Program-made: the position numbers and the translations under genes
Shown: one piece after another, positions 38,105 to 47,560 of the stretch
Numbering within the stretch: the stretch's first letter is position 1
Layout of the letters: the number at the start of each line of letters is the position of its first letter
Assembly: GCA_031628995.1 (NCBI GenBank)
Contig: JAVLUO010000004.1
Coordinates: forward strand, 82,031-146,030
Direction of reading: 5' to 3'
Source of the DNA: Bacillota bacterium LX-D
GTDB lineage: Bacteria; Bacillota; DUOV01; Zhaonellaceae
Length of the DNA stretch: 64,000 nt
The notes under the pieces: generated by a model
Seen by the model: the letters and a program-made list of their open reading frames with translations, nothing else
The model's database searches: none
Told to the model about the DNA's origin: nothing

Positions 38105-40015
38105 ATGGAGAGTAAAAACATTTATTTATCTAATATAGAAATTAATGAGGCTATAAAACTCTTTTTTAGCGAGGTTAAAATAGTAGGTAGAAGCCAATTG
38201 ATAAAAACAGAGGATGCATTAGACAGAGTTACCTATAAGCCTGTTTATGCAGCAATATCATCACCCTTTTATAATGCTGCTGCAATGGACGGAATTGCCA
38301 CGAAAAGTAGCTTAACAGAAGAGGCTAATGAAAATAATCAGATTATTTTGAAAAAAAATGTAGATTATGTTGTTGTTGATACTGGCGATCCTATCCCTAA
38401 GGATTTTGATGCAGTAATAATGGTAGAGGATTTGATTAAATACGACGAAAATCACGTGAAAATTTACAGTGCTGCTACGCCATGGCAGAATATTAGGCCC
38501 ATTGGTGAGGATATTATTGAAAACCAACTTATCATTCCCTCAAAGCATAAAATTAGACCAGTTGATATTGGGGCAGTTATAGCAGGTGGTGTTAACCAGA
38601 TTGAAGTATATGGCAGACCCGTGGTGGGAATTATCCCTACGGGCACAGAAATCGTAGATCCTGGTGAAAAATTGGCAGAAGGAAATATTATCGATTTTAA
38701 TTCAAGGGTTTTTGCAAACCAAATTAAAGAATACGGTGGCATACCTCGAAGATATCCAATTGTTAAGGATGATTACGGACAAATAAAAACTGCTGTAGCC
38801 AAGGCAATTGAAGAGTGTGACCTGCTTTTAATTAATGCTGGCTCTTCAGCTGGGAGAGAGGACTATACATCCGCAGTTATAGGGGAATTAGGGCAGGTTT
38901 TGGTCCATGGAATTGCTATCAAACCTGGCAAACCAACTATCTTAGGTAAGATTCAGGGAAAGCCTGTGCTGGGCATTCCAGGGTATCCAGTTTCAGCATA
39001 TTTTGTCATGGAATATATAGTTAAAAAAATAGTAGCAGAGTTTATCAATGTAGAGTTAGAACCTAAGACAAAAACCAAAGCTGTTTTAAGCAAACGATTA
39101 ATGTCTTCTTTAAAATACCACGAATTTGTAAGGGTTAAATTAGGTTGCGTTGCTGATAAAATTATTGCCGCCCCATTAAACAGAGGTGCTGGTGTAACTA
39201 TGTCTCTTGTAAATGCTGATGGTATTTTGGAAGTACCTCAAAATATTGAGGGCATTGAGGGTGGAACAACAGTAGATGTAACTTTACTAAGGCCAAAACG
39301 AAAGATAAAAAACACCATACTTTCCATTGGCAGCCACGATCCCATTATGGATTTGCTCGCTAATTTGTTGCATGAGCAGAGTCCTTTTTCCCTAGCAAGT
39401 ACTCATGTTGGCAGCTTTGGAGGAATCTTAGCCCTTCGAAATGGTGAGTGCCATTTAGCCCCAATTCATTTATTAGATTCTCAATCTGGAGAATATAATA
39501 TAAGCTTTATCCAAAAATATTTACCGAAACAGGAAATATGTTTGCTTAAATTTGTCAAAAGGGTTCAAGGATTAATTGTGGCAAAAAATAATCCCCTAGG
39601 CATTAAGAAAATTGCAGACCTGTGCAGAAGAGAAATTAGATTTGTTAACCGCCAAAGGGGATCAGGAACTAGAATTCTATTGGATTATCAGCTTGAGAAG
39701 CTAGGTATTATGCCCGAGCAAATCAATGGCTATGATAGAGAAGATTATACCCATTTAGGTGTTGCTGCTAAAATTGCAGCTGGGGATGCAGATTGTGGCT
39801 TAGGGATATATTCTGCTGCCCAAATTATGGGCCTTGAATTTGTTCCTCTCTGGAACGAAGAATATGATTTAGCCTTGCCTAAGGAGAATCTTAATTTAGC
39901 AATGATTCAAAAAATCATTGAAGTGATGAAGCTTCATAAATTTAAGACAGAAATCGAAAAAATTGGTGGATACGATACTAGTGAGCTATGCAAAATTATT
40001 TATTTAGGAGAATGA
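38105..40015 (+). CDS. MoeA fused to a periplasmic-binding-protein-like domain (paralogue 2)
   Basis: 636 residues. Residues 1-400 are MoeA (SPFYNAAAMDGIAT, NAGSSAGREDYT, KPGKPTILGK, GIPGYPVSAYF). Residues ~410-630 form a PBP-like (LysR-substrate/ModA-type) domain with LASTHVGSFGGILALRNGE, FVNRQRGSGTRILLDYQL and AAGDADCGLGIYSAA. The domain is known fused to MoeA in Clostridia and archaea and may sense or deliver the oxyanion. ATG 38105 is preferred over GTG 38096 because of AAAGGGTGA. Confidence 0.9.
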   Translation: MESKNIYLSNIEINEAIKLFFSEVKIVGRSQLIKTEDALDRVTYKPVYAAISSPFYNAAAMDGIATKSSLTEEANENNQIILKKNVDYVVVDTGDPIPKDFDAVIMVEDLIKYDENHVKIYSAATPWQNIRPIGEDIIENQLIIPSKHKIRPVDIGAVIAGGVNQIEVYGRPVVGIIPTGTEIVDPGEKLAEGNIIDFNSRVFANQIKEYGGIPRRYPIVKDDYGQIKTAVAKAIEECDLLLINAGSSAGREDYTSAVIGELGQVLVHGIAIKPGKPTILGKIQGKPVLGIPGYPVSAYFVMEYIVKKIVAEFINVELEPKTKTKAVLSKRLMSSLKYHEFVRVKLGCVADKIIAAPLNRGAGVTMSLVNADGILEVPQNIEGIEGGTTVDVTLLRPKRKIKNTILSIGSHDPIMDLLANLLHEQSPFSLASTHVGSFGGILALRNGECHLAPIHLLDSQSGEYNISFIQKYLPKQEICLLKFVKRVQGLIVAKNNPLGIKKIADLCRREIRFVNRQRGSGTRILLDYQLEKLGIMPEQINGYDREDYTHLGVAAKIAAGDADCGLGIYSAAQIMGLEFVPLWNEEYDLALPKENLNLAMIQKIIEVMKLHKFKTEIEKIGGYDTSELCKIIYLGE

Positions 40016-40018
40016 ATA

Positions 40019-40975
40019 ATGCTAGATCAATATGGCCGAGAAATAAATTATCTAAGAGTTTCTTTAACTGATAGGTGCAATTTAAGATGTATTTACTGTA
40101 TGCCACCAGAAGGTATAGAAAAGAAAAAACATGAAGATATTTTAAGATTCGAAGAGTTTGAAAAAATTATTAGAGCATCTGCAGCTTTAGGTGTTAAAAA
40201 AGTTAGATTCACTGGGGGAGAACCTTTAGTAGTAAAAAATGTAGAACATTTAATTGCTAAAACTGCTGAAATTAACGGTATTGAAGACATTGGGTTGACT
40301 ACTAATGGAATTTTACTTTACGATTTAGCAAAAGAGCTTAAAAAGGCGGGCCTGAAAAGGATTAACCTTAGTTTAGATACTTTAAATACTGAAAAATATA
40401 AGGTGATCACGAGAGGAGGAAATTTAAAACATGTTATTAAAGCTTTAGATTATTGTCTGAAGCTTGGCTATAATCCAATCAAAATTAATACTGTTTTACT
40501 GAAAGGTATAAATGATAAGGAAATAGCTGATTTTATCAACTTAACAAAATTTTATCCTGTTAGCGTGAGATTTATTGAACTAATGCCCATTGGTGAAGCC
40601 AGTAGCTTAAAAGAATCTATAATGACTTGTGCAGAAATAAAAGCTTCTTTTTCTGCACTGGTGCCTTTAAAAGATGATGCAGGTGGTGTTGCCAAGTTAT
40701 ATCGTACTAAGGGCGGCATAGGTACCATTGGTTTAATTAGTCCCCTAAGCTGTAAATTCTGCAGCAACTGCAATAAAATTCGTTTAACTTCAATAGGATC
40801 CATTAAACCTTGTTTACATTCAAATGAAGAAATAAACTTAAAAAATAATATTAGCAATAACCTTTATTTAATTCAACAGTTAAAAAAGGCTATTTTTCAA
40901 AAACCTAAAGAGCATCATTTAAGTAAAAGCAATAATAGTCAATCTCAAAAAATGATGTTTCAAATTGGAGGATAG
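40019..40975 (+). CDS. moaA: GTP 3',8-cyclase MoaA (radical SAM)
   Basis: 318 residues. It catalyses the first step of molybdopterin synthesis from GTP. The radical-SAM cluster is Cys20, Cys24 and Cys27 (CNLRCIYC). The TGGEPLVV strand follows, and the C-terminal cluster is in [12 protein letters not shown] with a later Cys in KPCLHS. It ends QIGG, with the terminal Gly-Gly essential in MoaA. It begins just after the MoeA fusion gene and its stop overlaps the ribosome-binding site of moaC. Confidence 0.95.
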   Translation: MLDQYGREINYLRVSLTDRCNLRCIYCMPPEGIEKKKHEDILRFEEFEKIIRASAALGVKKVRFTGGEPLVVKNVEHLIAKTAEINGIEDIGLTTNGILLYDLAKELKKAGLKRINLSLDTLNTEKYKVITRGGNLKHVIKALDYCLKLGYNPIKINTVLLKGINDKEIADFINLTKFYPVSVRFIELMPIGEASSLKESIMTCAEIKASFSALVPLKDDAGGVAKLYRTKGGIGTIGLISPLSCKFCSNCNKIRLTSIGSIKPCLHSNEEINLKNNISNNLYLIQQLKKAIFQKPKEHHLSKSNNSQSQKMMFQIGG

Positions 40976-40976
40976 A

Positions 40977-41486
40977 ATGGAATTAATACATATTAACCAA
41001 GAGGGCAGAGCAAAAATGGTGGATGTAAGCGCAAAGGATTCAACGGCAAGGGAAGCTGTTGCTTTTGCCAGTGTCCATCTGAAAAGAGAGACTTTAGAAA
41101 GAATATCTAATGGTAAAATCAAGAAAGGAGATGTATTAGCAGTTGCCCAGGTAGCAGGGATTATGGGGGCGAAAAAAACTTCGGAAATAATACCAATGTG
41201 TCATCCTCTAATGCTATCAGGGTGTGACCTTAGTTTTCAATTGGATTTTGCAAATAATAAGATAGATATAACCTCCACAGTCAAGAATGTGGGACAAACA
41301 GGAGTAGAAATGGAAGCTTTGACAGCTGCCTCCATAGCTGCACTGACTATTTATGATATGTGCAAGTCTATTGATAGAGAGATGACAATTAAGAATATTA
41401 TGTTAGTTAAAAAAAGCGGAGGAAAATCAGGGTTATTCGAAAGGGGATTGTCCGATGGCGAAAGTAGTGGCAGTGAACATAAGTGA
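40977..41486 (+). CDS. moaC: Cyclic pyranopterin monophosphate synthase MoaC
   Basis: 169 residues. It works after MoaA in molybdopterin synthesis. Motifs: [36 protein letters not shown] and [24 protein letters not shown] 40977 follows TTGGAGGA and lies one base past the moaA stop. The 3' end overlaps the MOSC gene by 32 bases. Confidence 0.95.
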   Translation: MELIHINQEGRAKMVDVSAKDSTAREAVAFASVHLKRETLERISNGKIKKGDVLAVAQVAGIMGAKKTSEIIPMCHPLMLSGCDLSFQLDFANNKIDITSTVKNVGQTGVEMEALTAASIAALTIYDMCKSIDREMTIKNIMLVKKSGGKSGLFERGLSDGESSGSEHK

Positions 41487-41895
41487 ACAAAAAGGTGTGC
41501 CCAAATGGCCTATTGAAGAAGGTTTTTTTGAAGTAGAACATGGCTTAGTAGGTGATGCCCATGCCGGAAATTGGAAGAGACAAGTCAGCTTTTTAGGTAA
41601 GGAAAGTATAGATAAAATGAAGGATTTAGGTTTAGATGGGTTTTGCACTGGTAAATTTGCAGAAAATATTACAACAGAAGGTATAAATTTATATCAACTG
41701 CCTGTAGGCACTAGACTCCAAGTAGGTGAAACGGAAATGGAGGTTAGCCAAATTGGCAAAGAATGTCATAAAGGATGCGCTATCAGAGAGCAGGTTGGGG
41801 AATGTATCATGCCTAAAGAAGGTATTTTTGCAAGGGTTATTAAATCAGGTAAAGTAAGAACCGGAGATGAGATTAAGGTTTTAGGAGCGGATTAA
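41455..41895 (+). CDS. MOSC-domain protein
   Basis: 146 residues forming one MOSC domain (molybdenum cofactor sulfurase C-terminal type): [31 protein letters not shown] and [11 protein letters not shown] with the conserved cysteine. It lacks the aminotransferase domain of eukaryotic sulfurases. The role is presumed in cofactor handling or sulfur transfer. It overlaps moaC and is followed by a decayed ThiF-like gene. Confidence 0.9.
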   Translation: MAKVVAVNISEQKGVPKWPIEEGFFEVEHGLVGDAHAGNWKRQVSFLGKESIDKMKDLGLDGFCTGKFAENITTEGINLYQLPVGTRLQVGETEMEVSQIGKECHKGCAIREQVGECIMPKEGIFARVIKSGKVRTGDEIKVLGAD

Positions 41896-42401
41896 TGGAC
41901 GGATACTCTAAAAATTTATTGTCTTTAAGTGCTGAGGAAAACAAAAAAACTTAGAAAATGTTGAGTTTGTGTAGTAGGTTGCGGAGGCATTGGCGGCTAT
42001 GTTCTAGAAATGTTGGGGAGATTGGGTGTAGGTTTCATTACTGTAATTGACAGCCCAAAGTAACCGCTGCTCAGGCTAGGATGTCTTCCGTTAATTCAAA
42101 GGTAATTTTGCAAGGTTTAATGGTAGACATAAGTGAAGGAAATGTGCTAGATGTTTTAAAAGGACAAGATGTTATTGTTGACGCAGTAGATAATATTAAA
42201 ACTAGATTCGTCTTACAAAAGGCTGCAGAAGAATTAAATATTCCTCTTGTTCATGGAGCTATAGGATGTTGGTATGGCCGGATTATAACTGTGCTGCCCG
42301 GTGAAAAGACTTTAAATAAAATATACAAAAAAGATGGGGACCACCTTTCTCGTAACTTCATTTTTATTTTTCCAGATAACTCATGTTTTATTATAAAATA
42401 A
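41895..42401 (+). pseudogene. Broken ThiF/MoeB-type adenylyltransferase
   Basis: Starts in frame with the MOSC stop but hits a stop after 19 codons. Across frames it reads VVGCGGIGGYVLEMLGRLGVGFITVID, then DAVDNIKTRFVLQKAAEELN and PLVHGAIGCWYGRIITVLPG, the E1-like nucleotide-binding and dimer regions. A ~25-codon loop after VID is missing, and the C-terminus ends in unrelated sequence. It was likely a sulfur-carrier activator for molybdopterin synthase. Confidence 0.85.
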
Positions 42402-42462
42402 GCAGCATTCTAACTGGACATACTAGGAAGAGTTTAAAAAATAAAAAAGGTGGTAGAATGTA

Positions 42463-42957
42463 ATGCAGGATGATCTTAAGGTGCAAAGAAAGGTTCGCGA
42501 GATCTTAAATAATGATAAAAATTTGCGTAATTATAATTTACATGCTGATGTAGTTCAAGGAAAAATACTATTGCAAGGTGTTGTAGATACTTTAGCTGAT
42601 AAACAGCAGGCTGCAAGGCTTTTACAGCAAATCCCCGGTGTGCAGGACGTAGAAAATGCAGTTGCAATTAGTACTGATGGTGCTATTAGGGAAGAGGACG
42701 TTTATAAAGAAGTAGAAGAAGAGTTAAAAATAGACCCAAGAGTAGATTTATATCATGTAGGAATAGGAAATGTTGATTCTAAGGGCACTGTAATACTTAA
42801 GGGTCATACTGATAACCCGGAACAAATAAATGCTGCTATAGAGGCGGCCTCCAAAGCAAGAGGTGTTACGAGAGTTATCAATCAAGTTGAAACAGGCAGC
42901 GAGGAACTAAGTTTAAAGGACATTTTTCATTCCCAAGTTAATAATGATAAGGACTAA
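42463..42957 (+). CDS. BON-domain protein (two BON domains)
   Basis: 164 residues. BON domain 1 spans ~7-70 (VQGKILLQGVVDTLADKQQAARLLQQI, VQDVENAV) and domain 2 ~78-150 (VDSKGTVILKGHTDN, VTRVINQVE). There is no signal peptide, so it is cytoplasmic in this form. BON domains bind membranes or small ligands; a specific function is not known. The ribosome-binding site AAAGGTGG is close, and a terminator follows directly. Confidence 0.85.
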   Translation: MQDDLKVQRKVREILNNDKNLRNYNLHADVVQGKILLQGVVDTLADKQQAARLLQQIPGVQDVENAVAISTDGAIREEDVYKEVEEELKIDPRVDLYHVGIGNVDSKGTVILKGHTDNPEQINAAIEAASKARGVTRVINQVETGSEELSLKDIFHSQVNNDKD

Positions 42958-42986
42958 AACCACGAAGAAATTTGTGGTTTTTTTAT
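42957..42986 (+). terminator. Terminator after the BON gene
   Basis: AACCAC / GTGGTT stem around GAAGAAATTT followed by TTTTTATTTT. Confidence 0.85.
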
Positions 42987-43011
42987 TTTAACCTTTAGGC
43001 ATTTGGATACC

Positions 43012-43143
43012 ATGACAATTCAACGCATTTATCGTAAACGATTAAATTTTGATGAAACGTTAGAAATCATTTATCAAAATAGCGGAACACAATTTGATTC
43101 CTACTTAGCGGAAATATTCATTAATATTTGGCATTATAGTTAA
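43012..43143 (+). pseudogene. C-terminal fragment of an HD-GYP phosphohydrolase
   Basis: A 43-codon frame with YRKRLNFDETLEIIYQNSGT followed by QFDSYLAEIFINI, the end of HD-GYP cyclic-di-GMP phosphodiesterases. The catalytic HD and GYP motifs are missing and no ribosome-binding site is seen. It is a remnant of a gene deleted here. Confidence 0.7.
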
Positions 43144-43211
43144 ATGAATATTTAAATCTGCTATAATAATTGTATAAACTAGAAGATATTAAAAATCATG
43201 GAGTTATAAAT

Positions 43212-43571
43212 ATGTTTAATCTAGTATTGATAATAATCGGTTTAGTCGCAGGTACATTAAGTGGTTTATTCGGCATTGGGGGAGGAATTATTATTATTCC
43301 GGCTCTAATGTATTTTTGTGGTTTTGACCAGTTTAAAGCTCAAGGAACTTCCTTAGCCATTTTACTTCCCCCAGTTGGAATTTTAGCTTTTTTAGAATAT
43401 TATCGAAAAGGCAATGTAGATATAAAAGCAGCTATTCTAATTTGTGTAGCAGTTCTAATAGGATCTATGTTAGGTGCTAAAATTGTTCATCAACTTCCAG
43501 TTACCATTTTAAAAAAAGGATTTGCCTTGTCTTTACTATTCGTTGCAGCTAAAATGTTTTTTAGCAAGTAA
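43212..43571 (+). CDS. Half-size TauE/SafE (TSUP) family transporter
   Basis: 119 residues and four membrane helices. The signature SGLFGIGGGIIIIPAL near residues 17-32 is that of TSUP permeases, which move sulfite, sulfonates or other anions. A full-length member has two such repeats (~250 residues), so this is a one-repeat protein. Half-size members occur in Firmicutes and may act as dimers. ATG 43212 follows GGAG at a suitable distance. The substrate is unknown. Confidence 0.78.
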   Translation: MFNLVLIIIGLVAGTLSGLFGIGGGIIIIPALMYFCGFDQFKAQGTSLAILLPPVGILAFLEYYRKGNVDIKAAILICVAVLIGSMLGAKIVHQLPVTILKKGFALSLLFVAAKMFFSK

Positions 43572-43599
43572 GATGACTTAATTAATATATTTTGGCAAT

Positions 43600-43632
43600 A
43601 AACCTCTAAAGTTATTTGGAGGTTTATTTTTT
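43600..43632 (+). terminator. Terminator of the TSUP gene
   Basis: AAACCTC / GAGGTTT stem with TAAAGTTATTTG loop followed by ATTTTTT. A class C-like intron fragment begins right behind it. Confidence 0.85.
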
Positions 43633-43800
43633 GTGCGCCCAGCATGGGCGCTTGCTCGTCGGTGAAAGTCCGATACGGGGGTTGATAGTGCCAACCGTTA
43701 GCCTAAGACAAGGGTGAGCATCTTGCAGGTACTTCTGCCCCTCCTGCCGCAAAACTATTTCTCTCTTACCGACCTTCCTGTTACCTGAGTTTCTAGCCGG
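43633..43800 (+). mobile_element. Class C-like group II intron 5' fragment
   Basis: Starts GTGCGCCCAGCATGGGCGC at the base following the T-run and shares about 90 bases with the copy at 18597. After ~43725 no intron structure is recognisable and no domain V or 3' end is found. Confidence 0.7.
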
Positions 43801-43836
43801 CTAGCTACAAAAAAACATTATGAGGAGTAAGAAAAA

Positions 43837-44010
43837 ATGGATGAAAAAGCAAGAGAAGCAATTGCCCTATTTCGTTACGGACTAATTGACCCATTTTGAA
43901 TGGACAAGTTGCAAGCCAGAAAGATTATCTCGCCCAAATCGCCAGTCACCCCCACGATGTGCCTCGCTACGGCTTAAAAGAATTTGCCCCCAAGACAATA
44001 GAATTTTGGG
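43837..44010 (+). pseudogene. N-terminal fragment of a DDE transposase
   Basis: MDEKAREAIALFRYGLIDP, a frameshift at 43895, then NGQVASQKDYLAQIASHPHD and VPRYGLKEFAPKTIEFW. This is the N-terminal DNA-binding region of IS481/Mu-like transposases. The catalytic DDE domain is absent. It has a GAGGAG site but cannot make active protein. Confidence 0.75.
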
Positions 44011-44442
44011 TTATGCAGTTAGTAGCCCAGGCTGGCAGGGAATATATATTGCGTGCTTATTTTAAAAAAATTGGGGTTACTTGTCTAGTAATTATGATTA
44101 TATAATTTGCAACACCAATTATTCCATTGGGGTTATTAACCAAAATGTATTTGTAGCATCCAGTGCAATTATTATTGTAACGGATGTAGGCCTTATGAAG
44201 GAAAGCTTTTTTAATAATTTAAACATTAAGTACGTTGCTTATTATTTCAATTAAAAAGGCAAATAAACTTATCATAAAATAGTACTAGAAACAATATTTT
44301 CTTAACCTGGAGAAACAGCTTTATTTAAGATATAATTTATCTAAATCATCTGAATTGTCAGAATTTGTTTTACAAATTTGGTCTAAAATTGTTGCTTTAA
44401 GATTGGACCGTTGATTACTAAAATATGTTAGGCGGTGATAAA
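44011..44442. other. Gene-poor stretch with unassigned coding debris
   Basis: Short open pieces remain, for example one reading SSAIIIVTDVGLMKESFFNN near 44160-44240, but no complete gene and no family recognised. Its right part holds the promoter region for the operon starting at 44443. Confidence 0.4.
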
Positions 44443-45504
44443 GTGGAACAAGTTGTTGTTTTGGGTGGCGGACTTGCAGGATGTACTACAGCATTAGAAT
44501 TAGCCAATCTGGGGTTCGAAGTAATTTTAGTAGAGCAATCCGATAGGCTTGGGGGGAAGGTCCGAGATTATGGCTGTAAGGCATCAGGTAAATGCAACAA
44601 CTGCGGGTTATGTTTAAGCCAAGGTTTATGGAAAGCAGTTGAGGCTAACTCAAAAATTGATCTTAGGTTAAAGCATAAACTAATCGAAGTGACGGGGGAG
44701 TATCCGAATATCCAAATTAACATTGAGGGTCCCCAAGGGAGTGAACAAATAAGCAATATTACCAGTCTAGTAGTAGCAGTAGGTTTTGAATTCTCAAGCT
44801 TGTCCTGCGCTCAACTTGAAGTTGAACCTGGAAGTAAAATAATAACTGGCAGTCAATTAGAAAAGATTGCCAAAGATCGTAGCTTAGATGCTTTTTTTGA
44901 AGATCCGCCGAGGACTATTGCATTTATCCAATGTTTTGGCTCAAGGAATATAAAAGAAAGAGCCACATATTGCTCCAAGGTTTGCTGCGGTTACTCGACT
45001 CGCCTGGCACTAGCTATTAAAAAATTGCATCCTGAAACAAAGATTACTTTCTTTTATATGGATTTACAACAAGTTAAAAAGGGCAATTATTTCGATGAGC
45101 TAGTGCAGGAAGGCATTGAATTTATAAAATGTCGTCCGGTAAGTATAAATAAAGGCGAACCAGATTTCATTCTTTATGAACATCCAGGAAAAACTGGGCT
45201 GCAGCGATTAGAGACTGATTTAACAGTTTTAACAGAGGGTATTAGGCCTTCTGCCTCAACTGAAGAACTTGCAGAACTTTGTCAATTGGCTGTCGACCAA
45301 AAGGGGTTCTTAAAAACTATTAAGGATAGTGCAAAAACAGGAATATACGTCGTAGGTTGTGCCAAAGGACCTGCCAAAATAGAGGAAACTTATAGTGAAG
45401 CCTTGTTAACAGCTCGTAAAATCGCAGCCCAAAGTAATTTGCAATTTAAGACAGTTGCTGAATCCGGCTTAAAAGAAATAGAGGGGGCGGAGGCGGTTCT
45501 ATGA
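44443..45504 (+). CDS. Short HdrA-like FAD-binding protein
   Basis: 353 residues. N-terminal Rossmann loop VVVLGGGLAGCTTALELANLG, then CKASGKCNNCGLC (residues ~42-54), a cysteine cluster motif, and the HdrA-type IQCFGSRN...YCSKVCCGYSTRLAL and FFYMDLQQV segments. It is a reduced HdrA without the ferredoxin domains. GTG 44443 is chosen because GGCGGTGAT lies just upstream. It leads a long co-directional run with metV-metF and probably exchanges electrons with the next protein, whose start overlaps its stop. Confidence 0.82.
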   Translation: MEQVVVLGGGLAGCTTALELANLGFEVILVEQSDRLGGKVRDYGCKASGKCNNCGLCLSQGLWKAVEANSKIDLRLKHKLIEVTGEYPNIQINIEGPQGSEQISNITSLVVAVGFEFSSLSCAQLEVEPGSKIITGSQLEKIAKDRSLDAFFEDPPRTIAFIQCFGSRNIKERATYCSKVCCGYSTRLALAIKKLHPETKITFFYMDLQQVKKGNYFDELVQEGIEFIKCRPVSINKGEPDFILYEHPGKTGLQRLETDLTVLTEGIRPSASTEELAELCQLAVDQKGFLKTIKDSAKTGIYVVGCAKGPAKIEETYSEALLTARKIAAQSNLQFKTVAESGLKEIEGAEAVL

Positions 45505-46823
45505 AAATAGCAGTTATTGGTAGTTATAAGATACCAAATAAAGTTGTTGAAAAACTGCAGTCCTATGGTTTAACTCCTATTTTGGTTGATCATGAGGAAA
45601 AAATCACTAGTTTAAAGGGAGAAAAAAGAGATTTTGTACTTAATTTTATTTCTAACTCTGCACAAAAATCAGAAAGAGTAGATTATGTATTATATTTAAA
45701 TAAGCCTACAACAATTCTTACAGAACATAATTATGCCGCAAAGGGCAGTCAATGTCCAATTGTATTTCTTTTAGACTATTCAAGTGAATCTCCTGATTAT
45801 ATAACTCAAATGGCCTTAAAAGCAGCTTTAAAATATTCTGAAGAAAAACAAAAAGTCTATTATCTAGCTCGCTTGATGAAAACAGCATCTGCTGGCTATG
45901 AAGAACTTTATAGAGAAGCAAGAAAAGCTGGAGTTGTTTTTATTAAATACCAGCAAGTCGAATTTGAAGAATTGGCTAATAACTGTGTAAAATTAACGGC
46001 TTGGGATGATTATGGGGAAATATGTTTCCCTCAAGCTTATTTGATAATAGCCCAAGCTAATTTACCTAATAATGATGCAGAAACTATTGCTAAAAAGCTG
46101 CGTTTAAAGGTTGACGATCAAGGAATTCTTTCCGAAGAAAAATTTTATTTATACCCGGTTCTGACCAACAGAAAAGGGGTATTTGTTCTAGATTTTCAGG
46201 GAGATTCCTTGGAGTGGAGCCGTTGCGAACAGCAACTGGAACAGATTTGGGCGGAAATATGTAAGGATATTAACAGCCCTTCTAATGAAGAACATGTTTT
46301 AATTGATGCAGAAAAATGTGCTTTTTGCTATACGTGCTATCGTGTTTGTCCTCACGGTGCCATGACCCCTGATCTTGATAAAGCTGCCATGAAAAATTTA
46401 ACAGAAGCGTGTTCCGGCTGCGGCCTATGTGCTGCTTTTTGTCCGGCAAACGCCATAAAATTGGCTAATGGCTGCGATAAGAATTCGATAGCTGAAAACT
46501 GTACAATTTTCAGTTGTAAAAATTCGGCCCAGACAGCTCTAGAAGAAGCAGGCATTAAGAATTATGTACCTTTAGCTTGTGGCAGTGAACTTTCAGAAAA
46601 TATAATACTTGAGGCTTTACGAAAAACCAAAAAGGTGCTAATAGCTGTTTGTGTTGATGAAGCTTGCCGTCACTTTGAAGGGAAAAATCATGCTGGTAAT
46701 GTAGTTAAAAATGTTCAGGCAATGTTGAAAGCAGCTGGTATGGATGAAAACGGAGTTGCTCTGATCGAACTTTCCCCGGCTATGGGAGCTGGAGTTAGTA
46801 AATTTCTTAAGCCTAGCATTTAA
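45501..46823 (+). CDS. Fe-S protein with MvhD-like C-terminal domain
   Basis: 440 residues. The N-terminal ~260 residues resemble part of an HdrA-type fold without a clear dinucleotide loop. Residues ~268-325 hold two [4Fe-4S] motifs (CAFCYTCYRVC, CSGCGLCAAFC). The C-terminal ~110 residues look like MvhD: FSCKNSA, VPLACGSELSENIILEAL and VLIAVCVDEACRHFEG. MvhD connects hydrogenase or Flx modules to HdrA. It overlaps the previous gene by 4 bases. The arrangement is unusual and a specific role is inferred only. Confidence 0.75.
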   Translation: MKIAVIGSYKIPNKVVEKLQSYGLTPILVDHEEKITSLKGEKRDFVLNFISNSAQKSERVDYVLYLNKPTTILTEHNYAAKGSQCPIVFLLDYSSESPDYITQMALKAALKYSEEKQKVYYLARLMKTASAGYEELYREARKAGVVFIKYQQVEFEELANNCVKLTAWDDYGEICFPQAYLIIAQANLPNNDAETIAKKLRLKVDDQGILSEEKFYLYPVLTNRKGVFVLDFQGDSLEWSRCEQQLEQIWAEICKDINSPSNEEHVLIDAEKCAFCYTCYRVCPHGAMTPDLDKAAMKNLTEACSGCGLCAAFCPANAIKLANGCDKNSIAENCTIFSCKNSAQTALEEAGIKNYVPLACGSELSENIILEALRKTKKVLIAVCVDEACRHFEGKNHAGNVVKNVQAMLKAAGMDENGVALIELSPAMGAGVSKFLKPSI

Positions 46824-46894
46824 AGGCAATTCAAAAAATAGTTGCTAGTTAGAAAATAATGCAAATATTTTAGTTTAGAAAGGAGTACTTGCCT

Positions 46895-47560
46895 GTGATT
46901 GTAGCGGAGCAAAAACCCATTGAAGAGATTATTCAATCTCTAGAGGGTTATAGTAACATCATACTTGCAGCATGTGGAACGTGTGTAACTGTGTGCATGG
47001 CTGGCGGGGAAAAAGAAGCGCTTGATTTGGCAGCATTGTTATCCGCAAGAAGCAGTGAGCAAAAGCACGATATTAATATCCAAGTAATTGCTCCTAAAAG
47101 GCAATGTGATAGTGAATTTTTAGAGGAATTCGGTACTCAAATTGAACAAGCAGATGTCGTATTATCTATGGCTTGCGGTGCAGGAGTTCAATTCATGGCT
47201 CAAATTTTCCCTGAGAAAATAATACTGCCTGCCTTAAATACAAAGTTCATTGGTGTGACACAGGATGTTGGTATTTGGACGGAAATGTGCCAAGGCTGTG
47301 GCGACTGTATTTTAGAAAAAACTGGGGGAGTATGTCCAGTAGCACGTTGTTCTAAAAGTAACTTCAATGGCCCCTGTGGTGGCTCTGAAAATGGCAAATG
47401 TGAAGTTAGTCCTGACATAGACTGTGGATGGCAGCTTATTTATAACCGTTTGAAAAAGATAGGTAAGTTAGAAAATCTTTATGAAATTATAGAACCCAAA
47501 AATTGGAGCACCAGTCGAGATGGAGGACCTAGACGAGTCGTAAAGGAGGCAGGTGAATAA
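46895..47560 (+). CDS. metV: MetV, small subunit of methylene-THF reductase
   Basis: 221 residues. MetV partners MetF in acetogens and carries Fe-S or zinc clusters. Cysteine motifs: CGTCVTVC (residues ~28-35), an MACGAGVQ segment, CQGCGDCILEKTGGVC and CSKSNFNGPCGGS. GTG 46895 has AAAGGAG at the right distance; TTG 46889 is too close. It overlaps metF (TAATG). Confidence 0.9.
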   Translation: MIVAEQKPIEEIIQSLEGYSNIILAACGTCVTVCMAGGEKEALDLAALLSARSSEQKHDINIQVIAPKRQCDSEFLEEFGTQIEQADVVLSMACGAGVQFMAQIFPEKIILPALNTKFIGVTQDVGIWTEMCQGCGDCILEKTGGVCPVARCSKSNFNGPCGGSENGKCEVSPDIDCGWQLIYNRLKKIGKLENLYEIIEPKNWSTSRDGGPRRVVKEAGE

